Assembly: GCA_965194505.1 (NCBI GenBank)
Contig: OZ239144.1
Coordinates: 930,001-994,000 of the forward strand
Source: Hahnella aquatica
GTDB lineage: Bacteria; Pseudomonadota; Gammaproteobacteria; Burkholderiales; Burkholderiaceae_A
DNA: 64,000 bases
Direction of reading: 5' to 3'
In this document: one piece after another, positions 58,555 to 64,000 of the stretch
Layout: each line of letters starts with the position of its first letter
Position numbering within the stretch: the first letter of the stretch is position 1
Program-made: the position numbers and the translations under genes
Notes under the pieces: generated by a model
The model's database searches: none
What the model was told of the DNA's origin: nothing
Seen by the model: the letters and a program-made list of their open reading frames with translations, nothing else

Positions 58555-59865
58555 ATGACCACAGAACACAAAGCCACACTCTCATTTAGCGACGGAACGC
58601 CCTCCGTCGACTTCCCTGTGATGAAGGGAAGCATTGGCCCAGACGTCATCGACATTCGCAAGCTCTACGCCAGCACGGGCAAGTTCACCTACGACACGGG
58701 ATTTCTCTCGACGGCCTCGTGTAACTCCACCATCACCTACATCGACGGCGACGCCGGGCAGCTGCTCTACCGTGGCTACCCCATTGAGCAGCTTGCAGTC
58801 CATTGCGACTTCCTAGAGGTCTGCTACCTGCTGTACTACGGCGAGCTGCCCACACCCTCCCAGCACGAAGAATTCAAGAGCCTGGTGGCCCATCACACCA
58901 TGGTGCACGAGCAAATGCAGTTCGCCATTCGCGGCTTTCGTCGCGACTCACACCCCATGGCCATCCTCACGGGGCTTGTGGGCGGCATGGCGGCCTTCTA
59001 CCCCGACAGCCTCGACATCAACTCGCCCGAGCAGCAAGACATCTCGTTTGTGCGACTGATCGCAAAGATGCCCACCATGGTGGCCATGGCCTACAAGTAC
59101 TCGATCGGCCAGCCCTACATCTACCCTGTGAACAAGCTCGGCTATGCCGCCAACTTCATGCACATGATGTTTGCCACGCCCTGCGAGGACTACGAGCCCA
59201 ATCCGGTGCTCGTGCGAGCCATGGACCGCATCTTCACGCTGCATGCAGACCATGAGCAGAATGCGTCCACCTCGACGGTTCGGCTCTGCGGGTCCTCGGG
59301 CACCAGCCCCTTCTCGGCCATTGCAGCCGGTGTGGCCTGCCTCTGGGGCCCTGCGCATGGCGGTGCCAACCAGGCCTGCCTGGAAATGCTCGAGCAGATT
59401 CAGGCCGAAGGGGGCCTCGCCAAGGTTGGTGAGTTCATGGAGCGCGTCAAGGACAAGAACTCCTCGGCCCGCCTCATGGGCTTTGGCCACCGCGTATACA
59501 AGAACTTCGACCCTCGGGCCAAGCTCATGCAAGAAACCTGCAAAGAGGTGCTCACGGAACTGGGCCTGGAGAACGACCCCATCTTCAAGCTCGCCATGGC
59601 GCTCGAAAAGATCGCTCTGGAGGACAAGTATTTCGTGGAGCGCAAGCTCTACCCGAACGTGGACTTCTACTCCGGCATCGTTCAACGGGCCCTTGGAATC
59701 CCGACATCCATGTTCACCTGCATTTTTGCCCTGGCGCGCACCATTGGCTGGGTGGCCCAGTGGAAGGAGATGATCACCGACCCCGAGTACAAGATTGGTC
59801 GGCCGCGTCAGCTCTACACCGGCGAGGTGGCTCGTACTGTTCAGCCCAGAAAGAGTCGGGCATAA
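58555..59865 (+). CDS. gltA: Citrate synthase
   Basis: A 436-residue type II (hexameric, NADH-sensitive type) citrate synthase that joins acetyl-CoA with oxaloacetate. Catalytic residues are the His in HADHEQNASTSTVR, the His in GFGHRVYK and the Asp in PNVDFYSG. The N-terminal beta domain of the Gram-negative type is present. GGGAG lies eight bases before the ATG. The stop overlaps a possible CATAAT -10 towards sucA. Confidence 0.96.
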   Translation: MTTEHKATLSFSDGTPSVDFPVMKGSIGPDVIDIRKLYASTGKFTYDTGFLSTASCNSTITYIDGDAGQLLYRGYPIEQLAVHCDFLEVCYLLYYGELPTPSQHEEFKSLVAHHTMVHEQMQFAIRGFRRDSHPMAILTGLVGGMAAFYPDSLDINSPEQQDISFVRLIAKMPTMVAMAYKYSIGQPYIYPVNKLGYAANFMHMMFATPCEDYEPNPVLVRAMDRIFTLHADHEQNASTSTVRLCGSSGTSPFSAIAAGVACLWGPAHGGANQACLEMLEQIQAEGGLAKVGEFMERVKDKNSSARLMGFGHRVYKNFDPRAKLMQETCKEVLTELGLENDPIFKLAMALEKIALEDKYFVERKLYPNVDFYSGIVQRALGIPTSMFTCIFALARTIGWVAQWKEMITDPEYKIGRPRQLYTGEVARTVQPRKSRA

Positions 59866-59952
59866 TCGCGCCATCCAAGGCGCGGTGTAGCCGCAAGTTG
59901 GAAGGGAAACCCTGCATCGTTTCAGGCCGTCGGCCAAGAAAGGTGAGTCAGC

Positions 59953-62808
59953 ATGATGAAGAGCCAGCAGCTCAATTCCTACCTCTTTGGTGGGAACGCG
60001 CCCTACGTTGAGGAACTCTACGAGGCCTACCTCGACAACCCGGGCTCCGTCGCCGACAACTGGCGTCGTTACTTCGACCAACTCCAGAACGTGCCGGCTG
60101 CCGATGGCTCCCTCGAGGGCCGAGACCACGCCCACGCACCTGTGGTCTCCTCCTTTGCCCAGCGGGCGAAGGCCAACCAATTCTTGCCGAGGGTTGCCGA
60201 GCGTGATCTCTCCGTGGCCCGAAAGCAGGTGCATGTCCAGTCCCTGATTGCTGCCTATCGCAACCTTGGCAACCAATGGGCAGACCTCGACCCCCTCAAG
60301 CTGCGCGAGCGGCCCAGCATCCCGGAGCTCGAGCCCGCCTTCTACGACTTCACCGACGCCGACCTCGACACGGTCTTCCGTGCCGACAATCTCTACTTTG
60401 GTCAGGAACAGATGACGCTTCGGGAGATTCTCGAGGCGCTCAAAGAGACTTACTGCGGCAAGGTGGGCGCCGAGTTCATGTATGTGATGGACCCAGCCGA
60501 GAAGCGTTGGATTCAAGAGCGCTTGGAGTCCACCCGAACCAACCCCCAGTTCAACGCCGAGAGCAAAAAGGCCATCCTCTGGCAGGTGACGGCAGCCGAG
60601 GGTCTGGAGCGTTTCCTACACACCAAGTATGTGGGCCAGAAGCGCTTCTCACTCGAGGGCGGTGAGAGCTTCATTGCTTGCATGGATGAGCTCATTCAAC
60701 TGGCCGGTGTGGCTGGTGTCGAAGAGGTGGTCCTTGGCATGGCCCACCGTGGCCGCCTGAACGTGCTGGTCAACACCCTTGGCAAGATGCCCACCGACCT
60801 CTTTGCCGAGTTCGAGGGCAAGCACGCAGACGACCTTCCGGCTGGCGATGTGAAATACCACCAGGGCTTTTCGAGCGATGTCTCGACACCGGGCGGACCC
60901 GTGCACCTGTCGCTGTCGTTCAACCCGTCGCACCTCGAGATCGTCAATCCCGTGGTGGAGGGCTCGGTGCGCGCCCGGCAAGACCGCCGTGGAGACATCG
61001 AGGGCAAGAAGATTCTTCCCGTGCTGGTGCATGGTGATGCTGCCTTTGCCGGTCAGGGCGTGGTCATGGAGACCTTGAACCTGGCCCAGACCCGTGGCTA
61101 CAGCACGGGTGGCACGGTGCACATCGTGATCAACAACCAGATTGGCTTTACCACCTCCGACCCGCGCGACACCCGTTCCACCCTGTACTGCTCGGATGTC
61201 GTCAAGATGATCGAGGCACCCGTGCTTCACGTGAACGGCGACGACCCGGAGGCCGTGCTCTTTGCAACCAAGGTGGCCATGGACTATCGCTCCACCTTCG
61301 GCAAGGACGTGGTCATTGACATTGTCTGCTTCCGAAAGCTCGGCCACAACGAGCAGGACACACCGGCCATGACACAGCCCATGATGTACCGGCGCATTGG
61401 TCAGCATCCAGGTACTCGTCAGCTTTACGCAGACCGGCTTCTCGCCCAAGGTGTGCTTTCAGAGGGCGAGGCCGATCAAATGGTGGCTTCTTTCCGATCA
61501 GCCATGGAAGAGGGCCGCCAGACCCGCGAGCCTGTTCTCACCAACTACAAGAGCCGCTTTGCTGTCGACTGGGCGGCCTACCTCGACAAGAAATGGACAG
61601 ACGAGGCCGACACCGCCTTGCCAGAGGCAGAGCTCGCCCGTCTGGCCGAACGCATCACGACGGTGCCCGATGGCTTCACCCTGCATCCGCTGGTGGAGAA
61701 GGTGGTCAACGACCGCCGTGCCATGGGCAAGGGCGAGATGAACCTCGACTGGGGCATGGGTGAGCACCTGGCCTTTGCCAGCCTCGTGGCCAGTGGCTTT
61801 CCGATTCGGCTGAGTGGCCAAGACTGCGGCCGCGGCACCTTCACCCATCGGCACTCGGTGCTGCACGACCAGAACCGTGAGCGCTCCGACACCGGCATCT
61901 ATGTGCCGCTGGAGAACATCGCACCGGGCCAGGCCAACTTCACGGTCATCGATTCGGTGCTCTCGGAGGAGGCCGTGCTGGGCTTTGAGTACGGCTACTC
62001 CACTGCATCACCCGACACCCTGGTCATCTGGGAAGGGCAGTTCGGCGACTTTGTGAACGGCGCCCAGGTGGTCATCGACCAGTTCATTTCATCGGGTGAG
62101 GTGAAGTGGGGCCGTCAGAGCGGCTTGGTCCTCTTTCTGCCTCATGGACACGAGGGGCAGGGCCCGGAGCATTCCTCGGCCCGCCCGGAGCGCTTCCTGC
62201 AGCTCTGCGCCGACACCAACATGCAGCTGGTCCAGCCCACCACGGCGGCCCAAATATTCCACCTGCTGCGCCGGCAGATGATCCGCCCGTTCCGCAAGCC
62301 CCTCATCGTCTTCACGCCGAAGTCTCTGCTGCGCAACAAGGATGCAGCATCTCCGCTGGAGCAATTCACCAAGGGTGGCTTTCAGACGGTCATCGGCGAA
62401 TCTGCGCCGGGAATTGACCCGAAGAAGGTCAAGCGCATTCTCATTTGCAGTGGCAAGGTCTATTACGACCTGGTCTCGCAGCGCCGAGAGCGCAGCCGAG
62501 ACGATATCGCCGTGCTGCGTCTGGAGCAGGTCTACCCCTTCCCGCACAAGGCCTTCGGTGCCGAGGTCAAGAAGTACCCGAATGCCACCGAGGTGGTCTG
62601 GGTGCAGGACGAGCCCCAGAACCAAGGCTTCTGGTTCCAGATTCAGCAGAACTTCCGCGAACACCTGGCCGAGGGCATGAAGCTTGGCTACGCCGGTCGG
62701 CCCGCGTCGGCCTCACCGGCCTCCGGCTACCTGGAGCGGCATCACATGCGCCAGAAGGAACTGCTCGAGGCGGCCTTTGCGCGGCTCAAGAACCCCCAGG
62801 TCATCTGA
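59953..62808 (+). CDS. sucA: 2-oxoglutarate dehydrogenase E1 component
   Basis: A 951-residue thiamine-diphosphate enzyme that decarboxylates 2-oxoglutarate. The N-terminal helix (SQQLNSYLFGGNAPYVEELY) binds the E2 core. TPP motifs are GMAHRGRLNVL and HGDAAFAGQG with the following INNQIGF, and the second half has GFEYGYS. Length is normal. The 87 bases after gltA hold a possible CATAAT but no strong promoter. sucB starts 33 bases downstream. Confidence 0.97.
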   Translation: MMKSQQLNSYLFGGNAPYVEELYEAYLDNPGSVADNWRRYFDQLQNVPAADGSLEGRDHAHAPVVSSFAQRAKANQFLPRVAERDLSVARKQVHVQSLIAAYRNLGNQWADLDPLKLRERPSIPELEPAFYDFTDADLDTVFRADNLYFGQEQMTLREILEALKETYCGKVGAEFMYVMDPAEKRWIQERLESTRTNPQFNAESKKAILWQVTAAEGLERFLHTKYVGQKRFSLEGGESFIACMDELIQLAGVAGVEEVVLGMAHRGRLNVLVNTLGKMPTDLFAEFEGKHADDLPAGDVKYHQGFSSDVSTPGGPVHLSLSFNPSHLEIVNPVVEGSVRARQDRRGDIEGKKILPVLVHGDAAFAGQGVVMETLNLAQTRGYSTGGTVHIVINNQIGFTTSDPRDTRSTLYCSDVVKMIEAPVLHVNGDDPEAVLFATKVAMDYRSTFGKDVVIDIVCFRKLGHNEQDTPAMTQPMMYRRIGQHPGTRQLYADRLLAQGVLSEGEADQMVASFRSAMEEGRQTREPVLTNYKSRFAVDWAAYLDKKWTDEADTALPEAELARLAERITTVPDGFTLHPLVEKVVNDRRAMGKGEMNLDWGMGEHLAFASLVASGFPIRLSGQDCGRGTFTHRHSVLHDQNRERSDTGIYVPLENIAPGQANFTVIDSVLSEEAVLGFEYGYSTASPDTLVIWEGQFGDFVNGAQVVIDQFISSGEVKWGRQSGLVLFLPHGHEGQGPEHSSARPERFLQLCADTNMQLVQPTTAAQIFHLLRRQMIRPFRKPLIVFTPKSLLRNKDAASPLEQFTKGGFQTVIGESAPGIDPKKVKRILICSGKVYYDLVSQRRERSRDDIAVLRLEQVYPFPHKAFGAEVKKYPNATEVVWVQDEPQNQGFWFQIQQNFREHLAEGMKLGYAGRPASASPASGYLERHHMRQKELLEAAFARLKNPQVI

Positions 62809-62841
62809 TCCCAATTCATTCCTCATTCAAACGAGTCGAAC

Positions 62842-64000
62842 ATGTCCATCCAAGAAGTGAAGGTCCCGCAGCTGTCTGAATCCGTTGCCGAGGCAACGTT
62901 GTTGCAGTGGAAGAAAAAGCCCGGTGAGGCGGTGAAGGCCGATGAGATTCTCATCGAGATCGAGACCGACAAGGTGGTGCTGGAGGTGCCAGCCCCGGCG
63001 GCCGGTGTGCTCACCGAGGTGCTCAAGGGCGACGGCGGCACCGTGGTCTCTGGAGAGGTGATCGCGCGGGTCGATACCGACGCAAAGACAGCCACACAGG
63101 TCACCAGCGCGCCGGCCGCAGCCCCCGCTGCTGCAGCGGCACCGGCTGCAGCGCCGGCGGCATCCACCAAGTCGACGGGCGTGGCCATGCCAGCGGCCGC
63201 CAAGCTCATGGCCGAAACCGGCGTGAGCCTCTCGAGTGGCTCTGGCAAGGACGGCCGAATCACCAAGGGTGACGTGCTCGCAGCTGCTGCAGCCCCTTCG
63301 GCTGCACCTGCCCGGGCCGCAAGCCCAGCGCCGGCCCCTGCGGCCAATACAAGCGTGAGTGCTCTGCCGGCAGTCATTCCGCAGTTTGGTCCGGAGGCCA
63401 TGCTCAATGAGCGGCCTGAGCAGCGCGTGCCCATGAGCCGCCTGCGTGCTCGGGTGGCCGAACGACTGGTGCAGTCGCAGTCCACCAATGCCATTCTCAC
63501 CACCTTCAACGAGGTGAACATGGCGCCCGTCATGGCGCTGCGCAAACAATATGTGGAGCGCTTCGAGAAGGAACACGGCGTGAAGCTGGGCTTCATGTCC
63601 TTTTTTGTGAAGGCGGCCGTGGCGGCGCTCAAGAAGTACCCCATCCTCAATGCCTCGGTGGATGGCAACGACATCGTCTATCACGGCTACTTCGACATCG
63701 GCATCGCTGTTGGCTCGCCGCGTGGCCTGGTGGTTCCCATCATTCGAAACGCAGACCAGCTCACCTTTGCCGAGATTGAGAAGACCATTGCAGACTTCGG
63801 CGCCAAGGCCAAGGACGGCAAGCTCACCATCGAAGAACTGACGGGAGGCACCTTCTCGATTTCCAATGGCGGCGTCTTCGGCTCCATGCTCTCCACGCCC
63901 ATCATCAATCCGCCACAGTCGGCCATTCTGGGCATTCATGCCACCAAGGATCGTGCCGTGGTGGAGAACGGCCAGGTCGTGGTTCGGCCCATCAATTACC
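62842..64000 (+). CDS. sucB: 2-oxoglutarate dehydrogenase E2 (dihydrolipoyl succinyltransferase), cut by window end
   Basis: 386 codons are open to the window edge. A lipoyl domain with K44 (EIETDKVVLEVP) is followed by an Ala/Pro linker, an E3-binding domain (about 113-147, MPAAAKLMAETGVSLSSG, GKDGRITKGDVLAA), a second linker and the acyltransferase core beginning QRVPMSRLRARVAERL. The catalytic HxxxDG near the C-terminus lies beyond the window. The start ATG 62842 follows sucA by 33 bases. A long minus-strand reading across this gene is only its shadow. Confidence 0.96.
   Translation, partial: MSIQEVKVPQLSESVAEATLLQWKKKPGEAVKADEILIEIETDKVVLEVPAPAAGVLTEVLKGDGGTVVSGEVIARVDTDAKTATQVTSAPAAAPAAAAAPAAAPAASTKSTGVAMPAAAKLMAETGVSLSSGSGKDGRITKGDVLAAAAAPSAAPARAASPAPAPAANTSVSALPAVIPQFGPEAMLNERPEQRVPMSRLRARVAERLVQSQSTNAILTTFNEVNMAPVMALRKQYVERFEKEHGVKLGFMSFFVKAAVAALKKYPILNASVDGNDIVYHGYFDIGIAVGSPRGLVVPIIRNADQLTFAEIEKTIADFGAKAKDGKLTIEELTGGTFSISNGGVFGSMLSTPIINPPQSAILGIHATKDRAVVENGQVVVRPINY

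Noticed and set aside
62827..63939. Minus-strand ORFs of 283-370 codons opposite the last gene
   Set aside because: They are shadows of sucB, which is open to the window end and has clear lipoyl and catalytic motifs.

Overview
This 64 kb window is a chromosomal core region of a betaproteobacterium, most probably Burkholderiales. The evidence is a 14-gene-type nuo operon that runs into a DUF2818 gene and a NUDIX gene, a thrS-infC-rpmI-rplT-pheST-ihfA-merR block, a DUF2863 gene behind aconitase, and an sdhCDAB-sdhE-gltA-sucAB cluster divergent from mdh. The DNA is GC-rich and very tightly packed. Many neighbours overlap by 1-4 bases, several convergent pairs overlap at their stops, and four divergent pairs are separated by only 21-33 bases. 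I see no insertion sequence, prophage, CRISPR array or integron. No gene-free stretch exceeds 300 bases except the cobalamin riboswitch leader in front of btuB.

Layout. 1-12,500 (+): end of nuoF, then nuoG to nuoN (respiratory complex I), followed without a break by DUF2818, a NUDIX hydrolase, a small four-helix membrane protein and a D-threonine-aldolase-type PLP enzyme. 12,524: tRNA-Ser. 12,706-16,547 (+): a compact PQQ module made of a secreted PQQ-dependent sugar dehydrogenase, a small periplasmic cytochrome c and a TonB-dependent receptor that closely resembles the PQQ importer PqqU/YncD. 16,635-19,340 (-): a Na+/Ca2+-exchanger-family protein and an acyl-CoA ligase. 19,366-23,636 (+): MATE exporter, YheT-type hydrolase, Uup. 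23,625-26,863 (-): a Rossmann-SAF oxidoreductase, a LON-domain protein and RhlE, then tRNA-Gly. 27,077-31,602: small membrane or secreted proteins of unknown role around a NodIJ-type ABC exporter. 31,619-35,212: a hydrolase and an FbpBC-type ABC importer lacking its binding protein. 35,209-38,862: divergent ppk and ppx. 38,893-46,566: tRNA-Val, translation genes, ihfA, merR, tRNA-Pro. 46,584-48,810: promoter, B12 riboswitch and btuB. 48,861-54,760 (-): mdh, CitE-like lyase, acnA, DUF2863. 54,905-64,000 (+): sdhCDAB, sdhE, gltA, sucA and a truncated sucB.

Together the genes describe aerobic energy metabolism: TCA enzymes feed NADH to complex I and electrons to complex II, while the PQQ dehydrogenase with its cytochrome could feed periplasmic sugar or aldehyde oxidation into the same chain. 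Two outer-membrane receptors in the window point to imported cofactors, cobalamin (riboswitch-controlled) and, by inference, PQQ. The PQQ module is the most interesting candidate system here. Other points worth checking are the AUC start of infC, an 8-base helix that links the B12-box to the btuB ribosome-binding region, probable leaderless starts for ppx and fbpB, and a thrS mRNA that begins almost directly at the end of a tRNA.
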